From: Sycon ciliatum
Taxonomy: Eukaryota > Porifera > Calcarea > Leucosolenida > Sycettidae
DNA: 64,000 bases
Direction of reading: 5' to 3'
Assembly: GCF_964019385.1 (NCBI RefSeq)
Contig: NC_088655.1
Span: forward strand, 7,630,833 to 7,694,832
Shown here: positions 22,755-33,892 of the stretch, one piece after another
How the letters are laid out: each line of letters begins with the position of its first letter
How positions within the stretch are numbered: the first letter of the stretch is position 1
Translations under genes and position numbers: made by a program
The notes under the pieces: generated by a model
The model's database searches: none
Seen by the model: only the letters and a program-made list of their open reading frames with translations
What the model was told of the DNA's origin: nothing

Positions 22755-22880
22755 TATTCCTTTCTTGATATCGAACCTATTTACTATTGATCACTACGTT
22801 TCAATTCTTGTTGAGCTTTGTAGTATTCCCATAGCTATGCAGAAGACGTTACTTCCGTAACGTCTGGCGCTAGCCAGGGT
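22105..22880. repeat. CA and TC microsatellites, no gene
   Basis: An ACACAC/ATACAC tract lies at about 22122-22310 and a CTCTCT tract at about 22690-22755. The stretch parallels 62040-62830. ORFs here are repeat translations. Confidence 0.8.
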
Positions 22881-22901
22881 CCGCACAGCTTTAATTTGGT
22901 A

Positions 22902-24025
22902 TTTGTTTGTTTGTGTGTGTGTTCATTTGTTTGTGTGTTTGTGTCACGCCTGGAGCTATCCCCTATCTGTCCCGTATCTGTCCTGTATCTGTGACTACAA
23001 AGGCTCTACAGGATTGTACATAACAGCTGGCCACAATATTTGCTGGCTCCCGTATCTGTCCGGTACCGTCCGTACAAACAGCTGGCCACAATATTTGTCG
23101 TATTCTGTATACGACTCCATGATGTAGAGGGAGATTTGGTAAGAAATAGGGAGACGATGAGGAAATGAATTTAGAATGGACGTTAGTTGCCGAATAGATG
23201 ATAGGATGCGTCAGCAAAAACATACAAGAAGAGAAGATCCCGTCGTCGAGAGATCCCGTCGTCTCCAAAATAAGCGTGAACGAGCGATCCAGCGCCGGTC
23301 ACAGGAAACGTCGGAAGAGAGATCCCGTCGACTCCAGAACGCCCGTGATCGGCAGAGTCTGTGCCGGTCCCAGGAAACGTCAGGACAGACATCCTGTCGA
23401 GTCCAGATAGCCCGTGATCGTTTGAGTCAGCGCCGGTCCAAGGAAACATCAGGACAGACATCCCGTCGACTCCAGAACGCCTGTGATCGGCAGAGTTAGC
23501 GTTGGGCCCAGGAAACGTCAGGACAGACATCCCTTTCGACGCGCAGAAAAACTACATCTGCAGCCTCTTTTGCCGTCGGACAGGATACGTATTTTAGGAG
23601 ACTGTAAAGTTATGTAATGTGCTCCACAGGCAACCATGCATCCGGCCGTCTTCATTGGCTCGACAGGTCAATGTAATACTACAAAAAGGCCAGAAAATCC
23701 GATTACTGAATTAAAATCAACTAATTTTCGCTGGCAATTTAATTTCGCTGATTTCGCCACTTGGTACCAACCGGCCAAAGTAAATCGCACGCCAAAGTTT
23801 GTCATAGAGGCAAATGATGGGGTTTAGCAAGACGAAATTCACGTTCGTGTTCGCTCTCCAAGGAAAGTCGAACTCAGTGACGGAATTCGCGGTATGAGAA
23901 GGATAAGTAACCAGAATCTGCACATGCATGACGTTGACACAACGTACATTGTGTACAGACAGTACAGTGTGGTAAATTTATGACTGTCCTGACACGAATC
24001 CGCGATTCGTGTTCCGACTACTTTT
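22902..24025. repeat. Dispersed repeat family A, copy 2
   Basis: Copy of 43-1147. It stops abruptly at 24025, inside the MITE (left TIR at 23827), where a fragment of BEL-2 LTR begins. Confidence 0.75.
23176..23499 (+). CDS. Helitron-like Arg/Gln-rich repeat ORF
   Basis: Open frame of 107 residues corresponding to the broken one at 311-619: RRLQNKRERAIQRRSQETS followed by three further 22-residue repeats, ending QNACDRQS. No helicase or Rep domain follows. It is probably a fragment rather than a full gene. Confidence 0.4.
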   Translation: MDVSCRIDDRMRQQKHTRREDPVVERSRRLQNKRERAIQRRSQETSEERSRRLQNARDRQSLCRSQETSGQTSCRVQIARDRLSQRRSKETSGQTSRRLQNACDRQS

Positions 24026-25102
24026 GGAGTTGTTTTTTGTCATGCAGATGTACGCGGTACGAGAGACTGTTCTTGTTGTGACCTTGAACTCGTCATTCTC
24101 TGAACTGATTTTATTGTAAAGAAGACACGGACTTATAGAGTGTGAATAAGAGTATAGCAGATAGAGAGCGGTGGAAGGAGAGCGGTGGAAGGAGAGCCAC
24201 TGGACAGAGAGAGTGGAAGGGCGGTGGAAGGAGAGCGGTGGAAGGAGAGCGGTGGAAGGAGAGCCACTGGACAGAGAGAGTGGAAGGGCGGTGGAAGGAG
24301 AGCGGTGGAAGTAGAGCGGTGGAAGGAGAGCCACTGGACAGAGAGAGAGTGGAAGTGCGGTGGAAGGGGAGCGGTGGAAGGGGAGCGGTGGAAGGAGAGC
24401 GGTGGAAGGAGAGCCACTGGACAGAGAGAGTGGAAGGGCAGTGGAAGGAGAGCGGTGGAAGGAGAGCGGTGGAAGGAGAGCGGTGGAAGGAGAGCCACTG
24501 GACAGAGAGAGTGGAAGGGCGGTGGAAGGAGAGCGGTGGAAGGAGAGCGGTGGAAGGAGAGCGGTGGAAGGAGAGTGGAAGGGCGGTGGAAGGAGAGCGG
24601 TGGAAGGAGAGCGGTGGAAGGAGAGCGGTGGAAGGAGAGTGGAAGGGCGGTCGAAGGAGAGCGGTGGAAGGAGAGTGGAAGGGCGGTGGAAGGAGAGCGG
24701 TGGAAGGAGAGCGGTGGAAGGAGAGTGGAAGGGCGGTGGAAGGAGAGCGGTGGAAGGAGAGCCACTGGACAGCTGGATAGTGTATCAATAAGCGCACGAG
24801 GGGAAGGCTGGACAGTATGTCTCTAGACATCAATAGGTATTGTACGAAAGGCCAGTCAATAGTACTAAAGAGTTAAGTCAACCACAACACAGACAATAGC
24901 TTCAGACAATCATGACAGGCATGATACGGATGATATAACAGTTCTGTACTGGCAATTCGTAGTAGCAGCGCGTACTTGACTGGAGGTTTTTCATGTTTTT
25001 ACATTCATATAATTTGTGTTTCGGAAATAAATAAATTCACTTTTGGTTTGGGGAAGACAATGCTCGATGGCGTAGTGAAGTTGCTGCAGCCGTTCCCAAA
25101 CA
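24026..25102 (+). mobile_element. BEL-2 LTR fragment split by an 872-bp insertion
   Basis: LTR sequence runs 24026-24067 (GGAGTTGTTTTTTGTCATGC...GAGAGAC) and resumes at 24940 (AGTTCTGTACTGGC) to 25102. Comparison with 12920-13109 shows the intervening 24068-24939 is inserted. The 5' part of the LTR is missing. Confidence 0.7.
24068..24939. mobile_element. Insertion carrying a 14-bp minisatellite
   Basis: Begins TGTTCTTGTTGTG and ends near GATGATATAACA. Only a 2-bp AC is shared by the two flanks, so an LTR-type origin is possible but unproven. About 24162-24776 is an array of 14-bp GGTGGAAGGAGAGC units mixed with a longer GAGCCACTGGACAGAGAGAG variant. All long ORFs (to 240 aa) are translations of the array. 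Confidence 0.6.
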
Positions 25103-25301
25103 CCCAGAGTGCTGCGCAGCCATGTGCACCTGACACACAAACTAGACCCGTGTCTGACCCACAGCATAGTGCGCCCCCTCAGCATGAGCTATTTGCGCAG
25201 CACGGTCTACCCGTTTCGGAAATAAATAAATAAATTCACTTTTGGTTTGGGAAAGACAATGCTCGATGGTGTTGTGAAGTTGCTGCAGCCGTTCCCAAAC
25301 A
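25103..25301 (+). mobile_element. BEL-2 leader stub fused to LTR 3' end
   Basis: 25103-25217 is BEL-2 Gag leader (PNTQSAAQPCAPDTQTRP). At 25217 it switches, through shared TTTCGGAAATAAATA-like bases, to the last 85 bp of the same LTR (25218-25301, ending TTCCCAAACA), which then leads into BEL-1. Confidence 0.65.
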
Positions 25302-25319
25302 TTTGGCAACCACGCCAGG
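25302..25319 (+). promoter_or_regulatory. BEL-1 putative primer-binding site
   Basis: TTTGGCAACCACGCCAGG follows the LTR end directly and contains TGG near its start. The same LTR is followed by a different sequence (CCCAGAGTGCTG) in BEL-2. Confidence 0.5.
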
Positions 25320-25331
25320 ATACAGCCAGGA

Positions 25332-26864
25332 ATGGGGGATTCCGGAGTGAACTCCAAATTGGAGCCAGTCGCAGCAGAGTTAGATGTTGTCCAGTCTGCT
25401 GTGGCGGTCCGCGAGCAGGATTTTATCGCCATTGGCAAAGTCTATGGTAAATCGGGCGACGATTTGCTGGCGTTTGTGGAAGGGCGTCTGGAGCAATGGG
25501 AATGTCAGGAGGCCCAGAGCGCGGAGCGCAAAGCTTGCGTTCAGGAACGACGCCACCAGATGCAGATTCAGGAGCTAGAATTGAAGAGCGCCGAACAGGA
25601 GCGGATCGGGCAAGAGTGCGAGCGTCGCGCGTTGAAAGGCGAGCGGGGCGGCGAGTCTCGGTTCGATGACGACGGCGACAGGCTCGGAGGAGCAGCCAGG
25701 ATGGCCGTGCCAAAGTTCGAAGATAGCCACGAAGTGGCAACGTATCTCGATCTGTTTGAGGCAGTCATGGTTCAAAACCGAGCGCCCGAAAAAACCTGGC
25801 CGATGCGACTGCGAGCGGTGGTGATCAACACCAAACTGGCAGGATCCGTCTGTATGGAGGACTTTGACAGTTTCGCCGACATCAAGCCGGAACTGCTCCT
25901 GGCGTTTGGGCGCACACCAGCCACCGCATGGAGAGAACTGATGAGCTCCAAGCAGCGCCCCCTGGAGATGTTCTGCCAGTACAGCCTGCGTGTCTCCAGA
26001 TGGGTGAAGTGGTGGTTGAAGTTGGTCAGCCGAGCCAATGAGGACCCGTCTTCTCCGGAAGAGGTGGTGGCTGCGCTTGTACAGCAGTTGGTACTTGAAG
26101 CGGTGCCACCGGCGCTGAGTGCATTCATCTTGCGCACTCGCGGGGAGGACCGGTCCCTGGAGATGTTAGCGGAGATTGGCACCACCTACCAGTCCTCGTT
26201 CGCCACCACCTCGACACCGGACAAGCCCAGCGTTCCGCCCAAGGGGACCTGTGCGGAAATGTCTAGCACCGCGCAGTGTTTCAGCGCCAGCACGGAGGAC
26301 GCTGTGAAGAGGCTCCGCAGCATGACCCCTCCAGACCGCCGAGCCCACGCCATGCAAGCCAAGCTCTGCTTCAACTGCCTGAAGACGGGTCACATGGTAG
26401 CGCAATGTCGCGATAATCCGCAGTGCGACCAGTGCCCCGGACGGCATCACCCGATGCTGCATGCGCGCGGCAAGCCGGGCGGTTGCGGTATCGTGTCGTA
26501 CAGCTGCCAGACGGACAGCCAACGGCCCCCGGTGCGCCTGATGACGGCTGTGGGCGAGGTGCAAGGTGAAACCCTGCGAGCGAAGGTGCGTGTCTTCGTC
26601 GACCTCGGCAGCCAAACGGCCTTAGTGTCATCGGCGCTGGTCCGCGCTGTCTGCCCGCCGAAGGTGGGCTGCCACCGGATGACGGTGCGGTCGTTCGACG
26701 GCACGGAAGTCGAGGCCGAGTTCGGGCTGTACCAAATCTGCGTGACTGGGTTGGGCGGCAGGACGCATGTTGCCCGAGGGTACGAGAAGCCGGACCTCGA
26801 TTTGCATATCGAGCCATTCCCGGCACGTGTGTCCAGCGGTGGCAGAGTCGTGGCGTCACGCTGA
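25332..26864 (+). CDS. BEL-1 Gag-protease (510 aa)
   Basis: ATG at 25332, 30 nt after the LTR. Order: an N-terminal charged coiled coil (about residues 60-100), a SCAN/retroviral-capsid-like helical region (KFEDSHEVATYLDLFEAVMV, TWPMRLRAVVINTKLAGS, about 120-260), zinc-binding CFNCLKTGHMVAQC ... CDQCPGRHHPMLH (about 350-385), then a protease with VFVDLGSQTALVSSALV (about 425). The active site reads D-L-G-S where D-S/T-G is usual. A frameshift near 26845 breaks the link to pol, so the last 20 residues are out of frame. Confidence 0.8.
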   Translation: MGDSGVNSKLEPVAAELDVVQSAVAVREQDFIAIGKVYGKSGDDLLAFVEGRLEQWECQEAQSAERKACVQERRHQMQIQELELKSAEQERIGQECERRALKGERGGESRFDDDGDRLGGAARMAVPKFEDSHEVATYLDLFEAVMVQNRAPEKTWPMRLRAVVINTKLAGSVCMEDFDSFADIKPELLLAFGRTPATAWRELMSSKQRPLEMFCQYSLRVSRWVKWWLKLVSRANEDPSSPEEVVAALVQQLVLEAVPPALSAFILRTRGEDRSLEMLAEIGTTYQSSFATTSTPDKPSVPPKGTCAEMSSTAQCFSASTEDAVKRLRSMTPPDRRAHAMQAKLCFNCLKTGHMVAQCRDNPQCDQCPGRHHPMLHARGKPGGCGIVSYSCQTDSQRPPVRLMTAVGEVQGETLRAKVRVFVDLGSQTALVSSALVRAVCPPKVGCHRMTVRSFDGTEVEAEFGLYQICVTGLGGRTHVARGYEKPDLDLHIEPFPARVSSGGRVVASR

Positions 26865-27850
26865 GCGACCAGGAGACCGACCAGGTGCCGATCGAGCCGC
26901 ACTTGCTGGTGGGCGACGACGCAACGAACAGCCTCATTACGCAGAAGTGCCAGTTTGAAGGAGAGTTTGTGTGGAAATCGGAGCTGGGATGGGTGTTGTC
27001 TGGCCCTGGTCACCAGCTCGAGTCGCCCGCACCCGGCGGCTCGGCGAGTTGGCCCGCGATTTCGGTCAGCCTGGTGCAGTCGTCGGCCGTGGAGATGCTG
27101 TGGGAGATGGAGGAGGCAGCCTACAAGTCGGTGCCTTTGCCAGCATATCCTATCGCACGGAATGAAACAGCACTACAAAGTCGGCCTGCTCTGAAAGTCG
27201 GCGGAGCGTCCAGTCGACAACTATGAGCAGGCCATGGCAACGGCGTCGCGACTTATGGCAAGGCTCGACCGCAACGGCCGGCGTGTGCTGCATGACGTTG
27301 TCCTTCTGCGCGAGTACGGTGAGCTGGGCGCAATCGAGCTTGAGCCGGACAGGTCGACGGCGGTGTACTACATGCCGCATCATGCAGTATTCAAGGCCGA
27401 ATCCACGACGACGAAGACGCTCGTCGTTTTCAATGCGTCCGCGTCACAGGCCGGCTGTGAGTCGTTGAACGCTCTGCTGGACCCGGGCCAGTTGTTACGA
27501 CCGAGCTTGGCAGGCTTGCTGATTCGGTTCCGGGAACAGCCGGTTGCCGTGCAAGCCGACATCAGGAAGGCCTTCTTTATGATCGGTATAAAGGAGGCCG
27601 ACCGGCGCTATCTCTGATTCCTGTGGAGCGATGCGTCAGGCAAGATGCAGGTCTGGCGACTGGCGAGGATGCCGTTCGGGGTGAATTTTTCACCGTTTCT
27701 GCTCACAGCATTGCTGCGGACACACCTGGAGTCCGCGCTGGAGCATGCCACGCCGACCGAGGCAGACGTCTCACGTCGGTTGCGCGACAGTCTGTACGTC
27801 ATTGACTGCATCGCCAGCGTGCCAACGAATGACAAAGCAGCCAGTTCAAG
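26847..27850 (+). pseudogene. BEL-1 reverse transcriptase, N-terminal half
   Basis: Continues as RGVTLSDQETD...VPIEPHLLVGDD, then in another frame QHYKVGLL-stop-KSAERPVDNYEQA, VLREYGELGAIEL-like text, TLVVFNASASQAGCESLN, QADIRKAFFMIGIKEADRRYL-stop-FLW and MPFGVNFSPFLL. The catalytic box reads YVID where YVDD is expected. Two TGA codons (near 27191 and 27615) replace conserved Trp and Arg positions, and a further frameshift lies near 27840. Confidence 0.8.
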
Positions 27851-27883
27851 AAGATCGGGACCGCGTGCCTGGAGACAACGGGC

Positions 27884-28723
27884 ATGGATTTGCGGAAGTG
27901 GAAGCGCAATGTTCCGCTTGGAAATGACGAGGTACAGTCGAGCGGCAAAGTGCTCGGTCTCTGCTGGAATGGCGAAGAGGATTCGCTGCGCATTCCGGTG
28001 CCTCCAGACTGTGACGATCCGACAACGAAGCGCCAGCTGCTGCACTGCAGGGTCAGCCTGTACAACCCTCTCGGGTTCGCGTCGCCGTACGTCCTGCAGG
28101 GAAAGCTGTTCCTAAAGGAGCTATGGCAGGAGGCCGTCGCGTGGGACGACCAGGTGCCTGCAGCCATGCAGGTGTTGATCCGGCGATGGTGGGGAGAGAG
28201 GACAGCTCTGCAGCACCAGCCACTGCCGCGCTACCTCGGCTGTAGCGCCGAAGCAGTGATACATCTGTTTGTCGACGCCTCTGAGAGAGGGTTTGGCTGC
28301 TGTATCTACGCCACGTGGCCCAGCGTCAGAGTGCTGATCTTCAGCAAGGCCAAGGTCGCTCCGATGAAGCAGCAGACCCTGGCACTGATGGAGCTGCAGG
28401 CAGCATTTGTCGGCAGTCGTTGGCTGCAGTTCGTCGCAGGAGAGGTGCGCCTGCCTATCAAGGAGACGCACGCTTGGTCGGATTCGATGACGATGCTACA
28501 GTGGATCGCCGGCCAGCCCCATCTCTCGCAAACGTACGTCGCCAACCGGGTCAGCGAAATCCAGGAGGTATTCAACGGCCGCGGAATAGAGTGGCATCAC
28601 TGTCCAGGCAGCGACAACCCGGCCGACCTGGCAAGTTGTGGTGCAACGCTGAAGGAGCTGCATCAATCGAGCTGGCAGCATGGTCCCGAGTGGTTGTCTG
28701 AGAAGGTCGCCTGGCCAATGTGA
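27884..28723 (+). pseudogene. BEL-1 RT C-terminus and RNase H
   Basis: A 279-residue open frame: KVLGLCWNGEEDSLRIPVP, then LYNPLGFASPYVLQGKLFLK (the BEL/Pao pol-specific segment), RNase H with VIHLFVDASERGFGCCIYA, ELQAAFVGSR, AWSDSMTMLQWI and CPGSDNPADLASCG. This is the best-preserved part of BEL-1 pol. It cannot be made as part of a polyprotein because both neighbours are in other frames. Confidence 0.85.
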
Positions 28724-28927
28724 CGAACAGTATAGTGCACCGAAGAAGAGTCGCTACCAGCGAAGGTGAATGTCGTCACTGCCAGCTTGGAGCCCGAGCT
28801 GCTCTGGTGGTCACGCTTATCGAGGTGGCCACGCTTGCTGGGAGTCGCCAAGCGTCTACTGAGCTGGCGTCCCCAGAGCCGCCCACCGTTGTCGACTCAA
28901 GATCTGGAGAGATGAACCAGGGCACTC

Positions 28928-30364
28928 GTGTTCCAGAAGGTGCAGCTGGAGCTCTTCCCGGAGAAAGTCAAACGGCTGTTGGCAGGGGAACCGGTGCTGA
29001 AGGAGTCGAAGCTCTTCCAGTACCAGCCGCTCATCGACGACGACGGCGTGATGCGAGTTGGCGGCCGGCTGGCGTCAGGCGACTTGACGTACGGCGCTAA
29101 GCATTCGGTCCTGCTCGCTAAACACCACGTCGCCGAGATGTTGTTGCGCCATCTCCTGAAGTCGCTACATCAGGGTGTCAAGAGTGTGCTAGCTCTCGCG
29201 CGGCAGCAGTATTGGATCATTGGCGATCGACGCGCGTTGCGCAGCGTGAAGAGCAAATGCGTTATCTGTCGTCGGCAGGATGCGCGAGCAGCGGATGAAG
29301 TTTCCGCACCGCTACCACGAGACCGCGTGGTGCACCAGCGTCCCTTTGGATTATGCGGAGTGGATTATGCCGGCCCTCTCTATGTCAAGGATGGCGGCAA
29401 GGCATGGATCGCGCTGTTCGAGTGTGGCACCACCAGAGCTGTCCACATCGACCTGGCGGAGCTTGGAGAAGAGAGAGTTTCTCCTGGCGTACCGGCGGTT
29501 CTGAGCACGGTGGGGAGAGCCGGCCCGCATCCGTTCAGACAATGGCACAACGTTCCGAGCAGCGGCAAAGACGTTGTCGGTGGAGTGGCTGTTCAACCCA
29601 CAAGCGACACCGTGATTCGGCGGGTTTTTAGAGCGGCTCGTTGGCGCCGTGAAGCGCCCGCTAGTCAAAGTGCTTGGCAACGCGTCGGTGAAGGAGTGCG
29701 AGTTGCGCGCCCTGCTGTGCGAGATCGAGGCTGCTGTCAAGGACCGTCCACGGACACACCTTGGCGGTTTGGACTCCGAGCCGCCTCTCTCGCCCGCGAT
29801 GCTGTGTGGGAAGCCCTGGCCCGGCGCGGCGAGGGCATCGAGCAGCACGTAACGGCCGAGCAGTTGGGTCGGCGTCAGAAGTACGTCACTGCTTTGACGG
29901 GACACCTGACGAGCCGGTGGCAAGATGAGGATCTGGTCACCTTGAATGCGTACCATGCTGGGCGCTCGTCGCCGATCGTGGTTGATGATGGCGTCCTCAT
30001 CATTGCTGACAAGCAGCACCAGCGCTGGCGGATGGGCAGAGTCGTCAAGCTCTTTCCTTGGCGTGACGGGCAAGTCAGAGTGGCTGAGGTCTGTGTCATG
30101 AAGGAAAATGGAGAGTGCTCTTCTGTGCCGAGACCGATTCGGCGCTTGGTTCCTTTGGAGCTGGTCGCCTCAGGCGATCGTGACCCGGTGCACGTGGTCG
30201 AGGAGCAGCCTGCGAACGAGCCCATGCTAGTTGCCGACACCGGTCTCACGTCAGTTACGGTACCACGGCCAGAGGCTCCACAGTCATCAGAGCCAGCGCC
30301 AGCGGTTCCGCCTGCAAGATCGACCCGTACGCGCACAATTCGGCCTCCAGCTCGCTACGCCTGA
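28928..30364 (+). pseudogene. BEL-1 integrase
   Basis: The frame carries the zinc-binding part (MLLRHLLKSLHQGVKSVLAL ... SKCVICRRQDA), the first catalytic block (PFGLCGVDYAGPLYVKDGGK, Asp present) and the C-terminal DUF-type tail (VDDGVLIIADKQHQRWRMGR). Between about 29470 and 29830 the frame is wrong: the second Asp block is readable only in another frame, so compensating indels have scrambled the core. It ends at 30364, 20 nt before the 3' LTR. Confidence 0.8.
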
Positions 30365-30384
30365 GGAGACTTTGGTGGGGAGGA

Positions 30385-30740
30385 TGTCGCGCAACCACTA
30401 TTGAGTGTGAAAGTCTTTGAATATCTGTAGATGAACAATCTTACATTCCTGTTACTTTGCTATTGTTTCTGTTCGAAGATTTCTGTTTCTACGTTGTGCA
30501 TTTATTTGATGTGTGCATGCTGTTCGCTTGTCACGTTAGGATCGAGTTGTTTTTTGTCATGCATATGTAGGCGGTACGAGAGACAGTTCTGTACTGGCAA
30601 TTTGTAGTACGTACTTGACTGGAGGTTTTCCATGTTTTCCATTCATATAATTTGTGTTTCGGAAATACATAAATTCACTTTTGGTTTGGAAAAGACAATG
30701 CTCGATGGCGTTATGAAGTTGCTGCAGACGTTCCCTAACA
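30385..30740 (+). mobile_element. LTR shared by BEL-1 (3' end) and BEL-2 copy b
   Basis: 356 bp, TGTCGCGCAACC to TTCCCTAACA, close to 12740-13109. It is preceded by a purine-rich tract (GGTGGGGAGGA, 30374-30384) after the BEL-1 stop and followed by BEL-2 Gag leader. Confidence 0.75.
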
Positions 30741-31310
30741 CCCAGAGTGCTGTGCAGCCAAGTGCACCTGACACACAAACTAGACCCGTATCTGACCCAC
30801 AGCATAGTGCGCCCCCTCAGCGTGAGCTGTTTGCGCAGCACGGTCTACCCGTTTCGACTTTGCATGCGTCCGGCACGTATACATGCTGCTCAGCCCGCCG
30901 TTCTAACTTTAGATAGTGTGTCGTCTACGCACGAGCTGTTTGCACAGCGCCAAACGCCGGCAGCAGGCCAATTCCAGCACCCTGTCACATACCAGCTGAC
31001 CTTCTCGGCTGCAGGGCAGTTTGTGCCACCAGCAAGAAATGGTCCAGTGCCAGGGCGGACAGTCCAGCTAAATGCGACAGCAGCCCCGTTCGTAGCGACG
31101 CCGGCTACACCTGTGCTGACCCACAGTGACACACCATCTCCCCGGGAACTGTTCCTGCAACAGCAGCTGGAACGCGTGCATTCCGAGCTGGCCATGACGG
31201 AGCAGGCGCTCCACCAGACATCGAGTGAGGGTCCTCCTCAGGCCACCCAACTGAAGGTGCCCCTCCACCACCAGCACCTCCGGAACCACAATTCAGGACC
31301 ACCAACTGCT
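30741..31310 (+). pseudogene. BEL-2 Gag N-terminal region, copy b
   Basis: Parallel to 13110-13658 with a few substitutions and small indels (for example PLSVSCLRSTVYPF). The frame shifts before the capsid part at 31328. Confidence 0.6.
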
Positions 31311-31327
31311 TCCTGGCTCGGCAGACG

Positions 31328-32951
31328 ATGGCAAAGGATCTACCACTCTTTTCCAGAGCCCCAGAGGAGTGGCCTTTGTTCAGCCACTTTTACAAGGCCA
31401 CCACAACGGAGTGTGAGTTCTCAAATGCCGGTAATCTCGTGCGCCTTCAGAAATGTCTGCGGGGAAAGGCCAAGGACGCTGTGTCTGGACTGCAAGCAGT
31501 ACCAGACAACATCAACGAAGTGTTTCGTACTCTTGAACACCGTTTCGGCAGGCCTGATCTTGTGATCGGCGCCCTGATCCAGAGAGCCAGGAACTTCAGC
31601 ACCATCAGAAGTGACGATTTTGACGGCATAATGGCTTTCACTACGTCCGTCCAGACACTCGTCGGCACAATGAGTCTGCTGAACAGTGTCGGGCACTTAT
31701 ATAACCCGCAACTCCGCCAGGAGCTTGTCTCCAAGCTACCCGCAAGTCTGCGGCTGCAGTGGGGGGAAGTGATGCAGTCGTCAACGTCGGGTGACATCAG
31801 TATCGCTCTATTTTCCAAATGGTTATTGGAAATAGCAGAAGCTGCCGCACATGTGTACGCACCACGTACCGGAACTCAAGTGCCGGACAAGACAGGTCGT
31901 CGTCCAGAGGTGAACTACACAATCACCAGGGATCCAGCTGTTGCCAAGCCGTCAAGCAAACGCGATGTCAAGAAATCCTGTGATGGCTGTGGAACAGGCG
32001 AGCACGACATCCGCAAGTGCTTGGAGTTTGGTGGCAAGCCTATCCGTCAGCTGTGGAAGATCTGTAGAGAGAACCGCCTCTGCTATGCCTGCCTAAACCG
32101 CGGCCACGTGCTGAAAGACTGCTCTCGCAGCAAAAAGTGTGAGGTAGATGGCTGTCAGGAGCCACACCACCCTCTGCTTCATCACGCCCCCAGGTCAGAC
32201 GTGATGAATGCCACCCATGATATATCCGCTGACGAAGCGCCGACCGATGCAACAGAGTCAACCGATGCGGCGGAATCTGTCAGCTCAACGGCCACACGGA
32301 ATCATGTATTGCTCCGTGTCATGCCGGTCACACTGGACGGACCCAGTGGAACAGTTGAGACCTCAGCACTGTTCGACGAGGCGTCCACAGTGACATTGAT
32401 CAACGCAGACCTGACACGACGCCTAGGCGCTACTGGGCCCAGTGATCTTCTGTCCCTGAAGTGGACCAACGGCATCACACAGCAGGACAAAGCGAGTGAG
32501 AGAGTCAACCTCACTATCCGTACTAGCAGCTCTGAATCTTTCGTCCTCACCAATGTGCGGACTAGGCAAGACCTAACTCTAGCAGCGCAACCGGTCGATC
32601 TGGACAAGGTCAAGAGCAAGTGGGGCCACTTGCACGGTATTGACCTGTCAAAGTGTAAAGGCTCACGACCGCAACTGCTGATTGGTCAGGACCACGGCCA
32701 CCTGACTGTGGCACGGGAAGTTATTGAGGGACCGCCCAATGCTCCCATGGCATCCCGGACCAAACTTGGCTGGGTCATCCATGGCAGCCTCTGCGGACAG
32801 CTTCGCAACCGAGTGGACCCACACATCACGCGTACTATGTGGGAGAAGTCCGACCATGACACTCTGCACCAGTTGGTCCAGGACAGATTCACAGTAGAGA
32901 ACTTTGGGGTAAAGCTGTGCGCAGAAACGCTGAAGTCGCCAGCGATCAAAA
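31328..32951 (+). CDS. BEL-2 Gag-protease-RT start, copy b
   Basis: Open from MAKDLPLFSRAPEEWPLFSH. Order: BEL Gag core (residues 1-190), zinc region CYACLNRGHVLKDC...CQEPHHPLLH (about 250-285), protease with SALFDEASTVTLINADL (about 340), then LLIGQDHGHLTVAREVIEGP and SRTKLGWVIHGSL, the linker leading to RT. The true sequence ends at about 32951, where the terminal repeat of an unrelated DNA transposon takes over; the open frame runs on to 33043 by chance. Confidence 0.85.
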
Positions 32952-32988
32952 GTCAAACTGCGACAATTTCGATGACGGGGATGAAGTA
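32952..32988. mobile_element. Solitary TIR of the 60047-61065 transposon family
   Basis: GTCAAACTGCGACAATTTCG at 32952 continues to GATGAAG (32986) and is followed by TA. It matches the right terminal repeat at 61031-61065 with about three mismatches. The rest of the element is missing. Confidence 0.75.
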
Positions 32989-33892
32989 CATGATACTAAA
33001 TATTATAAGGAGAGACAGTACATTAGAAGGAGGGGAAAGATAAGACAGAGAGTGTTAGGAGGAGAAGGAGAGAAAAGAAGTAAACACGTTATTGGGAGGA
33101 GTACTTGGAGCAGGATTTGAAAATCATGGGGTGAGGCAGATATGATGCTGATACTCAGAGATGATCATGTGCCCACAATCAGTCGTTGGTCTTCAAACAG
33201 GGGTGGCTGCAACCATGAAACGTTGTAAGTTATTGATGCAAAATGGACCAGAGAAGACTCCGGCGAGCAGCTGGTTTCAGACGGGGAAAATTGCGCGAGG
33301 GTAGGCTCGACACAGGTTGTTTCGGGAAGGGACTGGAAGTTCATTTGCCAGTTGGTGTGCGTGGGTGTTACATCTTCGAAACGTACTACGGGTGGAGTGG
33401 TCTTTTTGGGATTGGGGCTGTGGGGTGGCAACATCATCTGTAGAAGGCGATGTGCATCTGGACAATGCATATTGTACAGGAGGCAAAGGTAGGGTCCCTC
33501 ACCGATTAGGCGATGGCCATCCTGTCCGATGAGGCGAGCCGGAGTGGTTTGTGCCCGGGCGGACAAAGCGCTTGTAGATCACACAATGGCACCTGGAGTC
33601 CAGCACTCGAGATGGATTCCGGAGGAAGTCGAGATACTGTGATCCTCAAATAGCCAACTTGGAAACATATACCAGATCTCTTCAAGACATTGGACTTACG
33701 AGCACGTTTGAGGTGACACAAGTAACTCATTATCGTTTTCCAGGCTAATGAAGCTAAGGAAAAATGTTGATAGGACAAACCTCCGGCTCTTCAACAACAT
33801 TCTCAAAACTAATGATTTCGCGACTAAACTTCCGTACCTTCTCCTCAGGTGATATACAAGCAAGAGCAAACAAGAGCAAATACAATGAATTA
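32989..33892. other. Unassigned, no recognised gene
   Basis: Contains a 133-aa minus-strand ORF (33165-33566) that I do not recognise, with no neighbouring support. Around 33660-33760 it resembles 61650-61745, a weak old duplication that in both places lies on the 5' side of an ankyrin exon. Confidence 0.4.

Noticed and set aside
24111..24833. Long ORFs of about 210-240 aa on both strands
   Set aside because: They are translations of a 14-bp minisatellite with no codon preference.
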